DNA of 64,000 nt, taken from assembly GCF_024372725.1 (NCBI RefSeq), contig NZ_VOUA01000005.1, positions 62,001 to 126,000 of the forward strand. Reading direction: 5' to 3'. Position numbers and translations under genes: made by a program. Source of the stretch: Methanosarcina sp. KYL-1 (GTDB lineage: Archaea > Halobacteriota > Methanosarcinia > Methanosarcinales > Methanosarcinaceae). Shown here piece after piece: positions 18,425-27,433 of this stretch; within the stretch, counting starts at the first letter, position 1, and every line of letters starts with the position of its first letter. A model generated the notes under the pieces. The model was not told the DNA's origin and searched no databases. It saw only the letters and a list, made by a program, of their open reading frames with translations.

Positions 18425-18670
18425 ATGGGACAGATAATGAATGATATACTTGATTATCTGAAGGACAACTCTTTTATTGACAGGGAATCCAGTTTAAATT
18501 CCAGCGACTCACTGACACAGAACGGCATCATGGATTCGATCGGGCTGCTTGAATTGATGGACCATATCTGTGAAAAGTATTCTATAGAAATTCCTGAAGA
18601 CATGTTGACGCCGGAAAATTTTGACTCGTTGCAGGGGATCAATGACCTTATAGTTAAACTGACGAAGTGA
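18425..18670 (+). CDS. Acyl carrier protein (phosphopantetheine-binding)
   Basis: An 81-residue acidic four-helix carrier protein. MDSIGLLELMDHI contains the attachment site, Ser38, in the DS(I/L)xLLEL motif. Carrier proteins hold acyl or aminoacyl groups as thioesters. Its stop overlaps the first codons of the next open frame, so it is translationally coupled to the adenylate-forming ligase. Short carrier proteins coupled to a ligase resemble the DltC/DltA arrangement and those in some O-antigen loci. No beta-ketoacyl synthase gene is visible nearby. Confidence 0.9.
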   Translation: MGQIMNDILDYLKDNSFIDRESSLNSSDSLTQNGIMDSIGLLELMDHICEKYSIEIPEDMLTPENFDSLQGINDLIVKLTK

Positions 18671-18675
18671 AAATT

Positions 18676-20154
18676 ATGAGGATTGATGCCTATATCGCAG
18701 AATACGCCAGAAAAACTCCTCCTCAAATTGCTCTGGAAGAGGGGAAAAAATCCATCTCCTACAGGTGTCTTGATGAGGATATAAACACCATTGCTTCTTC
18801 ACTTATGGATTTTGGACATTGCAGATTTGCAATACTGGCAGAGTCCGGCATACAATATATTAAGATGCTAATGGCGGTATACCGTTCGGACAACATTGCG
18901 ATACCTCTGCCAATTGAAATGCCGAAGTTCAGTCTGGAAAGGATCCTTGATACTGCTCATATCAACAACATAATTGCAACAGAAACACAGTATTCAAGGT
19001 TTGGGGAGGATTTTTTTGAGCGTTTTGGAACTGTGCTCGTTTTTTCAAATGATACTTCCGTAGAGACCCGGCGTAAAAGGATCGCAACAGAAACAAATAA
19101 TCCCGAATTGAGGCTGGTGCTGTATACATCAGGTACGACAGGCACTCCTAAAGGGGTCATGTTAAGTGACAGAAACCTGGTATCAAATGCAGAATCGATA
19201 ATAAATGTACTTGGTATAAAATCTAATGATAAAGCAGCACTGGTAATATCCCCACATCATGCTTTTGGGAATTCCATTATCGATTCCCACCTGATGGCTG
19301 GCGGATCCATCGGAATAGGGACCATGAATTTTATGGAATCTACTTTCAGCCTGATAGAATCAGGAGTATCCATATTCTATGGAGTGCCCAGTACTTATCG
19401 TATACTCCTCCGGTATCCTGAGAGGTTCAGAGTGGCGTTTGGGAATGTCAGGACTGCTGCATCTGCAGGTGGGGGTATGGATCTGGCAACAGTCAAAAAT
19501 ATGAGGGATTTATGCTCTAACATCGAGATCCTGCCAATGTACGGTCAGACCGAAGCCACGGCAAGGCTGGCATACCTGCCGCCGGAGGACGTTGATGAGT
19601 TCGTTGACACAATAGGTAGACCGATTCCCGGGGTCATGCTGGAAGTATTCGGGGATGACAACAGGTCAGTAGAACCGAACATCACAGGTGAACTGGTTGC
19701 CAGGGGCGAAAATATCCTATTAGGTTACCTGGATGATGCAATCACCACTGAGAAAAAAATAATCGATGGGTGGATGCATACGGGGGACCTTGCACAAAAA
19801 TTGCCCAATGGTTATTTCAGACTATTGGGCCGCAAGGACGACCTTATAAAAATAGGGGACCATCGTGTAAATCCAAGAGAAGTTGAAAAACTTATCGAGA
19901 ACAACAATGATGTCTCCAGGGTTTTTGTTGTACCTGTTTCCCACGAGCTCCTGGGGACTGCAATCAGCCTTATGGTCATACCGACAGCAGGGACGGAAAT
20001 CGATACTCTGTTTTCGTTTTGCAGGAAGAACCTTCCCGGTTACCTGTATCCTACGGAGATACTTTTCATCGACAATCTTCCCCTGACAGAGAATGGGAAA
20101 ATATCCAATCGATCTATTATGGAGGAATACCAGAATGTCAAAAGTAGTATGTAA
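18676..20154 (+). CDS. Adenylate-forming (AMP-binding) ligase
   Basis: About 492 residues of the ANL superfamily (acyl-CoA synthetase/NRPS adenylation). Visible core motifs: YTSGTTGTPKG near residue 152 (A3), PMYGQTEAT (A5), HTGDLAQKL (A7), GRKDDLIKIGDHRVNPREVE (A8) and the A10 Lys in LTENGKIS. It would activate a carboxylic acid as the AMP ester and load it onto the neighbouring carrier protein. The substrate cannot be read from sequence. The frame opens at GTG 18667; ATG 18676 is the more natural start. The end overlaps the next gene by 20 bases. Confidence 0.9.
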   Translation: MRIDAYIAEYARKTPPQIALEEGKKSISYRCLDEDINTIASSLMDFGHCRFAILAESGIQYIKMLMAVYRSDNIAIPLPIEMPKFSLERILDTAHINNIIATETQYSRFGEDFFERFGTVLVFSNDTSVETRRKRIATETNNPELRLVLYTSGTTGTPKGVMLSDRNLVSNAESIINVLGIKSNDKAALVISPHHAFGNSIIDSHLMAGGSIGIGTMNFMESTFSLIESGVSIFYGVPSTYRILLRYPERFRVAFGNVRTAASAGGGMDLATVKNMRDLCSNIEILPMYGQTEATARLAYLPPEDVDEFVDTIGRPIPGVMLEVFGDDNRSVEPNITGELVARGENILLGYLDDAITTEKKIIDGWMHTGDLAQKLPNGYFRLLGRKDDLIKIGDHRVNPREVEKLIENNNDVSRVFVVPVSHELLGTAISLMVIPTAGTEIDTLFSFCRKNLPGYLYPTEILFIDNLPLTENGKISNRSIMEEYQNVKSSM

Positions 20155-21166
20155 AAAATGTGTTCTGGATTCGAGCATTCCGGGAATAATTATCAATGAG
20201 GGCAGCGGGCTCTGTCATTTCTGCGAGACGTATACTCCCCTTTCCTCACAGGAGAAGGATGAGTGCCTGGCCAGGATGGAAACACTCTTTGAGGAACGTG
20301 GGGGAAGAAGCAAGTACGACGTTATTTTTGCACTTTCCGGGGGGAAGGATTCTTCATACACTCTTTATAAACTAAAAAATGAATACCCCTTCCTGAAGGT
20401 CCTGGCTGTACAGTTCGATAATGGGTTTACATCCGATAATGCAATAGCAAATGCCAGGAAGATGTGTGAAATCACAGGATCCGACTATTTCAAACTGGCT
20501 GTGGAAAAGGAGATACTGTACGATACGTTCCGAAAGGCTGCTGAATCCAGCGATGCGTTCTCGAAGTTTGCCAAATACCGGGCAAGTGACATATGCAACA
20601 CCTGCATCAGTATAATCAAACAGAAATTGATAGAACAGGCCATCGTTCAGAACGCGCCTTTCATTATGTTTGCCTTTACGGCCGGGCAGGCCCCTCATCC
20701 CATAATCAATTTGACCTCTAAATTTATACAGTTATCAAGGAACCTTTTTGAGAAGCAACTTCAAAATATGGGCATAGATGACAGGGATGAGCGTTTCCTC
20801 ATTAAAAATTCAGTTATTGGGAACATGGGCAAAGATGCCCCAAGCATCCTGCATCCACTATGCCTGTGGGATTATAACGAAGATGCAATCCTGAAGACCC
20901 TTGTAGAGATAGGATGGAACCCTCCGGATATCAATGACAGCAATTCAACCAACTGTACATTGAACTCCTTTGCCTGTTATAATCATCTGGAAAAATACGG
21001 GTTCCATCCATATGCCTTTGACATAGCAGGACTTGTCCGAAGTGGGGATATGTCCAGGGAGGAAGGACTGGAAAAACTTCATCATGAGCTTTCACAGCCG
21101 CTGATAGAGGAAGCTGCAAATAAACTTAAATTACAGGTTGGGGACTCAAACATGTTATTGCTATAA
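20135..21166 (+). CDS. PP-loop ATPase, N-acetyl sugar amidotransferase (WbpG/PseA)-like
   Basis: About 343 residues. The N-terminus has two CxxC pairs (CKKC, then CHFC about 24 residues on), followed by the PP-loop LSGGKDSSYTL. A further CNTC lies near residue 160. This matches the N-acetyl sugar amidotransferase group, enzymes that adenylate a carbonyl and add ammonia to make an amidine. No HisH/HisF-type ammonia partners are visible here. GGAGG nine bases before the ATG at 20135 fixes the start, inside the end of the ligase gene. The substrate may be a sugar or the carrier-bound acyl group. Confidence 0.82.
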   Translation: MSKVVCKKCVLDSSIPGIIINEGSGLCHFCETYTPLSSQEKDECLARMETLFEERGGRSKYDVIFALSGGKDSSYTLYKLKNEYPFLKVLAVQFDNGFTSDNAIANARKMCEITGSDYFKLAVEKEILYDTFRKAAESSDAFSKFAKYRASDICNTCISIIKQKLIEQAIVQNAPFIMFAFTAGQAPHPIINLTSKFIQLSRNLFEKQLQNMGIDDRDERFLIKNSVIGNMGKDAPSILHPLCLWDYNEDAILKTLVEIGWNPPDINDSNSTNCTLNSFACYNHLEKYGFHPYAFDIAGLVRSGDMSREEGLEKLHHELSQPLIEEAANKLKLQVGDSNMLLL

Positions 21167-21199
21167 TCTTATTTTCTAGTCGTTGTAGGGGGGAAAATA

Positions 21200-22192
21200 A
21201 TGCAAATAATGGATGAACTGAATGTGCAGATAGTGGATAAACTGAATGGAGACATTGAAAATCTATCCTTAAGGCTCAGAGGATTTATCAAAGACCAGGT
21301 TTCGGGTTTTAAGAAAAAAGGAGTAGTTATGGGGGTTTCAGGAGGCATTGATTCAGCTGTAGCCCTTACTCTTTGCGTACGGGAACTGGGGAAAGACAAT
21401 GTGTACGGCTTGCTCCTTCCTGAAAAAGAATCGGCTCCTTCCAGCAAAACCCTGGGGGCAGAGGTTTGTGAAAGCCTCGGAGTGGCGTATGAAGAGGTTT
21501 CGATCTCTCCAATATTGAAATCACTTGATATCTATGATAAGAAAGAACAGATCATAAAGAGAACCTGTCCGGAATATGACTCCGGGATACACAAAACATC
21601 GCTGGTACTGCCCGATTTCCTGAATCAGGGACTGTTAAACGTTCCGTATATAAAGTTGATAAAGGACGGCGAAGAAGTTGCAAAGTACAGGTTGAAGGCA
21701 AAAGATTATCTGGAACTGATCGGGTTGCAGAATGTCAAGCAGCGGTCCAGAATGATTGTCCAGTATATGTATGCTGAGAAGATGAACTACGCCGTTTGCG
21801 GAACAACCAACAAGACCGAAATGGTCCTGGGCCAGTTTGTGAAATACGGAGACGGGGGCGTTGATATTGAACCCCTGGCGGATTGCTATAAGACCCAGGT
21901 TTATGCTCTGGCAAAATATCTCAATGTCAACGAAGCGATTATACAGCGGCCTCCAAGTGCTGACACCTGGAGCCATTACACCTCTGACCAGGACTTCTAC
22001 TGGCGCATGCCCATTCATATCATGGACCAATTACTGTATGCCTGGGAACATGAACTACCTGTAGAGGTTATTGAAAAGAACACCGAACTGTCCAGAGAGA
22101 CCATACTCAAGGCTCAAAGACATATTGATAGAATAAAAGATACCACCGAATATGTGCGGGCAGTCCCACCGATCTGCTATGTGGGGAAGTAA
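21200..22192 (+). CDS. NAD synthetase (NadE)-like ammonia-dependent amide synthase
   Basis: About 330 residues. It shows the NadE core: GVSGGIDSAVALTLC (PP-loop), KQRSRMIVQYMYAEKM, and CGTTNKTEMVLGQFVKYGDGG. These bind ATP and form an adenylated carboxylate, then an amide. It is longer than most archaeal ammonia-type NadE enzymes (about 250-270), with an insert near 125-165. It lies within a biosynthetic operon rather than near NAD genes, so it may amidate a different carboxylate. A role in plain NAD synthesis cannot be excluded. GGGGGG six bases upstream supports the start. Confidence 0.82.
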   Translation: MQIMDELNVQIVDKLNGDIENLSLRLRGFIKDQVSGFKKKGVVMGVSGGIDSAVALTLCVRELGKDNVYGLLLPEKESAPSSKTLGAEVCESLGVAYEEVSISPILKSLDIYDKKEQIIKRTCPEYDSGIHKTSLVLPDFLNQGLLNVPYIKLIKDGEEVAKYRLKAKDYLELIGLQNVKQRSRMIVQYMYAEKMNYAVCGTTNKTEMVLGQFVKYGDGGVDIEPLADCYKTQVYALAKYLNVNEAIIQRPPSADTWSHYTSDQDFYWRMPIHIMDQLLYAWEHELPVEVIEKNTELSRETILKAQRHIDRIKDTTEYVRAVPPICYVGK

Positions 22193-22245
22193 GTTGCAAT
22201 AGTAAGTTGCAGTATGTTCTCGAGAGGTGAGCCAGAGGGCGGAAA

Positions 22246-22986
22246 ATGCTTACAGGCAAAGTTGTACTGGTCACAGGAGCAAGCCGGGGAATCGGAAGAG
22301 CTATAGCCTTGCTGGCAGCAGAGAACCATGCACATGTGATCATAAACTACAACAAGAGTCAGGAGCAGGCAGTTGAACTGTTGGAGCTTATTTGTGGAAA
22401 AGGGCTTCATGCTTCAATGATCAGGGCAAATGTCTCATCCGAAGACGATGTCAGAGAAATGTTCCGGTCTCTTACGGAGATACATTCCAGGCTCGATGTG
22501 CTGGTAAACAATGCAGGAATCATGCAAAATAACCTTCTGATGCTGAGCAATACGGAACTTTTTGACCGTACCATAGAGACCAACCTGAAGGGGACGTTTC
22601 TGTGTACCAGGTACGCATCGAATATTATGAGGAAGCAGGGGTCCGGAAGAATCATTAATCTATCGTCCACCATAGGGCTCAACGGAAATGCCGGGCAGAC
22701 TGTATATTCTGCCAGCAAGGCAGGTGTTGTTGGATTTACAAAATCTGCTGCACAGGAACTGGGCAGATATGGGATCACAGTCAATGCTATTGCCCCCGGT
22801 TTTGTTGAGACTGACCTGATCAAAGGCCTCAAACCCGAAATTCGAGAAAAAATCATAGCCAATATCGCCCTTGGACGGATTGGTAAGCCCGAAGATGTCG
22901 CAAAGGTAGCATTGTTTTTGGGTTCGGACCTTGGGAGTTATGTCAGTGGTGAGGTCATTGTGGTGGATGGTTGCCGTATGATGTGA
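22246..22986 (+). CDS. FabG-like 3-oxoacyl-[ACP] reductase (SDR family)
   Basis: A 246-residue classical short-chain dehydrogenase. The nucleotide-binding motif TGASRGIG is near residue 10, NNAG near 90, catalytic Ser in NLSSTIG and YSASK near residues 150-155, and the usual APGFVETDL. It closely resembles FabG, which reduces a 3-oxoacyl group on a carrier protein with NADPH. With the ACP and ligase upstream, reduction of a carrier-bound oxoacyl group is the simplest reading, but sugar or other ketone substrates are possible. Confidence 0.9.
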   Translation: MLTGKVVLVTGASRGIGRAIALLAAENHAHVIINYNKSQEQAVELLELICGKGLHASMIRANVSSEDDVREMFRSLTEIHSRLDVLVNNAGIMQNNLLMLSNTELFDRTIETNLKGTFLCTRYASNIMRKQGSGRIINLSSTIGLNGNAGQTVYSASKAGVVGFTKSAAQELGRYGITVNAIAPGFVETDLIKGLKPEIREKIIANIALGRIGKPEDVAKVALFLGSDLGSYVSGEVIVVDGCRMM

Positions 22987-23144
22987 TTGTTATCTACATC
23001 GTACTGTCATAGATTTTGCATCCTTTCATGAAGTGGTGCAGAATTGAAAAAAAATCCATAAAAAATTCCATGAAAAGGGATTCAAAAAATGGGTTCTGAA
23101 ACGGGTTTATAAAATGGTTCAAAATTTTAATCCGATGTGTGACC

Positions 23145-24281
23145 ATGAACTCCAGAGTTTCCATCGTTCGCTGCTGCGATTATTCAAACGTAAGAGGTTC
23201 AATCGAAGAAGCAATTGAACTTATCGGTGGCCTTGATAAGGTTATAGCTCAGGGTTCCCGCGTACTGCTCAAACCTAATGTACTTGCCATCAGGCCTCCG
23301 GAAGATGCCGTCACCACCCACCCGGCAGTGGTATCTGCGATGTGTGAACTGGTCTCAGAGCTTGGGGGTATCCCGGTTATAGGGGATGGCTCCGGAGTTA
23401 CAAGGCCTGATTCCACTGCCACCGCAGAAGCATTCAGGGTATCAGGAATCGAAGATGCAGCTTCCGGTTGCGGGGCTGAGCTCATCAATTTCGAGCAATC
23501 AGGTTTTGTCGAGGTTGATATTCCCGATGCCAGGCAGTTTTCGCGTCTGTACATTTCGAAGGCCGTACTTGAGGCTGACGTAATTATCTCACTTCCAAAA
23601 CTCAAGACCCATGAGCTTACACTTTACACAGGAGCGGTCAAAAACTTTTTTGGCACTGTGCCTCGAAAAAACCGCAAACAAGCGCATTTCCTGGAAGACC
23701 GCGACCTTTTTGGGGAAGCGGTTGTAGATATATATTCTTTTATCAAACCTCATCTTGCAGTCATGGATGGTGTGGTGGGGATGGAGGGGGACGGCCCTTC
23801 CAGGGGTACCCCGGCATATGCAGGAGTAATTATGGCAAGTTATGACTGTGTAGCACTGGATGTGGTGGCATCGGAACTCATAGGGTTCGACCCATTGAAG
23901 ATCCCGACAAACCGGGCTGCACTTGCAAGGGGACTCGGCACCGGGCATCCTGAACTTGTAGGAACACCATTGGAGGAGGTACAGGTCAGGTTCAAAAAAC
24001 CAGCCGGAGGGGTCACTGCCATCATACCGCCATTCCTTCGAAGGGTGCTTAGAAGGCATTTTACTGTAAAGCCATTTATCAACACTTCAAGTTGTGCGCT
24101 TTGTAAAGCATGCGTTTTGAACTGTTCGGCAAATGCCATCGAAGAAGTGGATGGGGTACTTAGTATAGACGACGAAAAATGCATCCTGTGCTATTGTTGC
24201 CGCGAGTTGTGCCCGAATGATGCGGTAGAAATCAAAAAATCATTGCTTGTAAAGATTGCCAGCAGGAGTAAAAACCGGTAA
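23145..24281 (+). CDS. DUF362 protein with C-terminal 2x[4Fe-4S] ferredoxin domain
   Basis: About 378 residues. Residues 1-300 form a DUF362 domain (VLLKPNVLA, ISLPKLKTHELTLYTGAVKN). The C-terminus has two CxxCxxCxxxC motifs, CALCKACVLNCS and CILCYCCRELCP, each for a [4Fe-4S] cluster. The function of the family is unknown; it probably does an electron-transfer or reductive step. It lies about 150 bases after the reductase gene, same strand. No clear ribosome binding site is seen; the frame opens at GTG 23139 and ATG 23145 is preferred. Confidence 0.85.
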   Translation: MNSRVSIVRCCDYSNVRGSIEEAIELIGGLDKVIAQGSRVLLKPNVLAIRPPEDAVTTHPAVVSAMCELVSELGGIPVIGDGSGVTRPDSTATAEAFRVSGIEDAASGCGAELINFEQSGFVEVDIPDARQFSRLYISKAVLEADVIISLPKLKTHELTLYTGAVKNFFGTVPRKNRKQAHFLEDRDLFGEAVVDIYSFIKPHLAVMDGVVGMEGDGPSRGTPAYAGVIMASYDCVALDVVASELIGFDPLKIPTNRAALARGLGTGHPELVGTPLEEVQVRFKKPAGGVTAIIPPFLRRVLRRHFTVKPFINTSSCALCKACVLNCSANAIEEVDGVLSIDDEKCILCYCCRELCPNDAVEIKKSLLVKIASRSKNR

Positions 24282-24374
24282 AAATGTTTGTTTCAAAACC
24301 ATCGTTTGTTTTAATATCGTCCACTATTAATTTTGGTTGGGCACAGGAAATAGGTATTTATTGCTAGAAGAGTA

Positions 24375-25067
24375 ATGGTAAGTGAGTTGGGATTTTTACG
24401 GCAAGATGGGGGCACTACTGTGATATCTAACAGAGATAGGGTTACTTATAATGAAGTGGCTGATTATTATAATAGCAATAAAGTCCTTTTTGGAATAAAA
24501 TTTCTTAAAAATTGGTTTTTGGAGCGGCTTGCATCAAGTTTTCCTGTTCCTTCCTGGAGAGCGAAACTGCATAAGATGCGGGGTGTAAATGTCGGGAAGA
24601 ATGTATACATAGGTTATGATGTTATTTTTGACAGGATTCACCCTGAATTAATTACAATAGGGGATTATGCTGAAATTGGTGACCGGTGTATACTATCTGC
24701 CCACACAAGAGGCAGTTTAACCACAAGAGATGCTTATCCAAGAAGCACAGCTCCCATAAATATAGGAAATGGGGTTTCTATTAATCCGGGCTGTATAATC
24801 ACTCAGGGGGTCGAAATTGGAGAAAATTCCATTATAGGAATCGGATCTGTAGTTAGTCGCGATATCTCTCCAAATAGTCTTGCTCTTGGCTTTCCGGCTC
24901 GAGTCATAAAAAAGCTTGATGTTGGGCCTTGGGGGGCAGCTGCTGAAAACCATACACAAAAGGATGACTCCCATCTCCATCAGAATAAATCGAATGATGC
25001 TGTTTCATCAGATCTTCCCAGCGACTCAGCCCCACGAAAGGGTGCTGTTGGTGAGATAAAAATTTGA
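24375..25067 (+). CDS. Left-handed beta-helix (hexapeptide repeat) acyltransferase
   Basis: About 230 residues. The central part has hexapeptide repeats typical of O-acetyltransferases (VNVGKNVYIGYDVIF, ITIGDYAEIGDRCIL, INIGNGVSINPGC, GENSIIGIGSVVSRDI, ending GFPARVIKKL). Such proteins trimerise and transfer acetyl or other acyl groups from CoA to sugars or other hydroxyls or amines. The N-terminal 70 residues and the Asp/Ser/His-rich tail are not part of the core. In this context it likely modifies a surface sugar. Composition is more AT-rich than the preceding operon. Confidence 0.85.
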   Translation: MVSELGFLRQDGGTTVISNRDRVTYNEVADYYNSNKVLFGIKFLKNWFLERLASSFPVPSWRAKLHKMRGVNVGKNVYIGYDVIFDRIHPELITIGDYAEIGDRCILSAHTRGSLTTRDAYPRSTAPINIGNGVSINPGCIITQGVEIGENSIIGIGSVVSRDISPNSLALGFPARVIKKLDVGPWGAAAENHTQKDDSHLHQNKSNDAVSSDLPSDSAPRKGAVGEIKI

Positions 25068-25118
25068 TTTTGGAAGTTTTTCGATTAGTTATTGAGAAAA
25101 AACAAAAAGGAGTGTGGA

Positions 25119-25170
25119 AGGATGTACCATGCCATCATTAAATGAGGATGTACCATGTCATCATTAAATG
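25119..25170. repeat. 26-bp tandem duplication over the acyltransferase start
   Basis: A 26-bp segment (aggatgtaccatgccatcat... ) occurs twice back to back, 25119-25144 and 25145-25170, with one base change. Each copy holds an ATG in the same context. The second (25155) starts the acyltransferase 3 gene; the first opens only a short frame. Confidence 0.9.
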
Positions 25171-26309
25171 ATAAACTGACTCATATAGAAGAAATTGTTT
25201 ACTTAAGAGGATTTTCCATTCTTGCAGTTATTGCAATTCATACATCAGGTTATTTCAGTAAAGTTTCTACTCCAAATCTAACTGTTATTATTAACCTGGT
25301 AATAGGTGTCTTTTCTCACTTTGCTGTTCCGATGTTTATTTTCATATCCGGGTTTGTTTTAAGCCTCAAATACCGTGAAAATATTCATAAAATAAATTTT
25401 GTCAAAAAAAGAATGAAATCTATAGTACCTCAATATCTGATTTTTTCATTTGTTTATCTCATAATGAAAGAGTTTCACACTTTATATGCAAGTTTGCTGG
25501 GATTGCCTTCGGTAAGTGGTGTTTCTGAAAGACTTTCTATAGGTATTATTCTATTCAAATTATTAACCGGGAGTAGCTGTTTTCACTTGTGGTTTATTAT
25601 ATTAATTATCCAATTTTATCTTTTGTATCCCTTCATCATAAAAGTCTATACTAAATATTCTCAAAAAAATAGTATCATGTTGTTAATGCTCATCGCCTAT
25701 TTTACCCAGGTAATCTGGGAAATCTATATTCTTGACTTAAATAATAGGGCGTCTTTGAACCTTCAATTTATAAATTATATTTATTTGCCGTCTTATACCT
25801 TCTATTTTATAGCGGGAATTTACTTTTCTCAACATTTTGAAGCCATAATGAGCATGATTTCAAAATACAAAATAAACATAGTCGTGTTATCTATTATTAT
25901 AATTTTAACTGTTGTCAGCTCTTATTTGACTTTCGAGATATACTATGGATCTCTTAATGAAACGCATCCCTACTCTTCCTTAATATTGATCTTTATTAGT
26001 CCTATATATTACTCATCAATTTGTTTGATCCTTATTACCATTGCTAGAAAATTAACCCGGCAAAATACTGTTTATTCTGTTACCATTCATCGATTTGGAG
26101 AATACTCTTTTGGAATATACTTGATCCATGGTGTTTTTTTATATTGTATACTTGCTCTACTGAATGTATTTGGTGTAACCCCTAAATCTTTCATTTTTTA
26201 TCCTTTATATACCATCATGGTTACCGGGCTAAGTTACACCAGTGTATGCCTTTTGAATCGTCTACCTTTAGGCAGCTATGTTATCGGGCAGTCCAGAAAA
26301 TCAAATTAA
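25155..26309 (+). CDS. Acyltransferase 3 (OafA/YrhL-type) membrane protein
   Basis: A 384-residue protein with about ten transmembrane helices. The N-terminal YLRGFSILAVIAIHTSGYF carries the conserved Arg and His of acyltransferase family 3, followed by FAVPMFIFISGFVLSLKYR. These membrane enzymes move acyl groups (acetyl, succinyl and others) onto surface polysaccharides or lipids. It could use an acyl group made by the carrier-protein cluster, but this is inference. The coding region is AT-rich. Confidence 0.88.
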   Translation: MSSLNDKLTHIEEIVYLRGFSILAVIAIHTSGYFSKVSTPNLTVIINLVIGVFSHFAVPMFIFISGFVLSLKYRENIHKINFVKKRMKSIVPQYLIFSFVYLIMKEFHTLYASLLGLPSVSGVSERLSIGIILFKLLTGSSCFHLWFIILIIQFYLLYPFIIKVYTKYSQKNSIMLLMLIAYFTQVIWEIYILDLNNRASLNLQFINYIYLPSYTFYFIAGIYFSQHFEAIMSMISKYKINIVVLSIIIILTVVSSYLTFEIYYGSLNETHPYSSLILIFISPIYYSSICLILITIARKLTRQNTVYSVTIHRFGEYSFGIYLIHGVFLYCILALLNVFGVTPKSFIFYPLYTIMVTGLSYTSVCLLNRLPLGSYVIGQSRKSN

Positions 26310-27433
26310 TTATTCGGTGTACGCTAGATTTTTTCCCCAAATTTTGAATTTTATTGTTGATTGAGCCTCACCATTGTAGTGAAACTCAACCCGCTAAAGT
26401 CTGGGTAACATCAATCAAAAACTTCCATCTGGCTAATATGCTAACTATCTCATTACTGAAGTTATAATGAATGCTCTCTTAGCTCTGAATCCATTAATCA
26501 TCTTGGCTGCTATGGTCTTATTGCCGGTATATTTGATGTGCTTCTTCTGTCAGGAGAGTCATAGAGTTAATGATTTAAATTGAAGGAAATAAAATTGAAG
26601 GAAATAAGATAGAGGCATTAATCCTGGATGAGGAATCCATTAAAGTCTTAAACTCATCGGAGAAAAATACTACAAATCGGATACGTAGGTGACTTTCCGC
26701 AGATGTCATCTCGAATAGAACATTTTTTACGCTATCGTTTTTGGATAATTGCTCAAAAATTCACAATTATTATCTCAACTGAATCTTCGGAAAATAGAAG
26801 TTGGAAACTTTCACCGAAAGGCACAGGGCCGAGAAGTGTGGAACATTTCAAAAACACATTTTAGACTTACCAGGGCAGTTTTCAGAGATAAACTATAGCA
26901 AGAAAAAGTATGAAAATTGAAAAGACATCTGCGGAAAGCGGGAATATACAAACAAAGAAGATAGATAAAAAAGATGCTATAGGATAATGAAATAAATTAA
27001 CTTCTACAAAACCCAAATTCATATACGAGAACACACTGATTGAGTTATTGTATACGAATAAAATAAATTATGCTACCTTCAACAATATCATCAAGCAAAA
27101 GGTGTAAAAGGAACGCAGTCTCGGCAAAAAGACCCAGATCTATGGCCCTACCGAACTTCCTTTATATTATGTATCTGAAAAACGTTCAAATAGGATTGCA
27201 GAAACGTGGAATAAATTTTAATGTGTTGGGATCGGGCCGACCCAACAGTATTTTATAAGGCAACCTGAATATTCCAACAGTAGATTATTATATGTAATGT
27301 TTTGGTTTTTCCCTCTCAGCTTCTGTTTTGATGACAATGGCAGTATCAGAGGTATGTATTTGCATATCGACTCCTACCTGTGTGTCCATCAAAGCATCGC
27401 AGTCTGGTATGAACCTGTGGGGAAGACTGTAGT
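26310..27433. other. 1.1-kb intergenic region with MITE and debris
   Basis: No intact gene was found. The stretch contains a MITE-like element (26693-26938). Short coding-like fragments near 26480-26560 and 27040-27230 have no continuous frame and could be old insertion-sequence remains. The right end (27300-27433) follows the beta-helix gene and partly resembles the corresponding flank at 29965-30151. Confidence 0.5.
26693..26938 (+). mobile_element. MITE-like element, copy A
   Basis: A 246-bp element bounded by perfect 14-bp terminal inverted repeats: ctttccgcagatgt at 26693-26706 and acatctgcggaaag at 26925-26938. It has no coding frame. The whole length aligns with the reverse complement of 58146-58389, including inner blocks such as ataattgctcaaaaat, attatctcaactgaatc and gtgggacatttcaaaaaca-like. 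This is what is expected of a nonautonomous transposon. No clear target-site duplication is visible for this copy. Confidence 0.8.
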
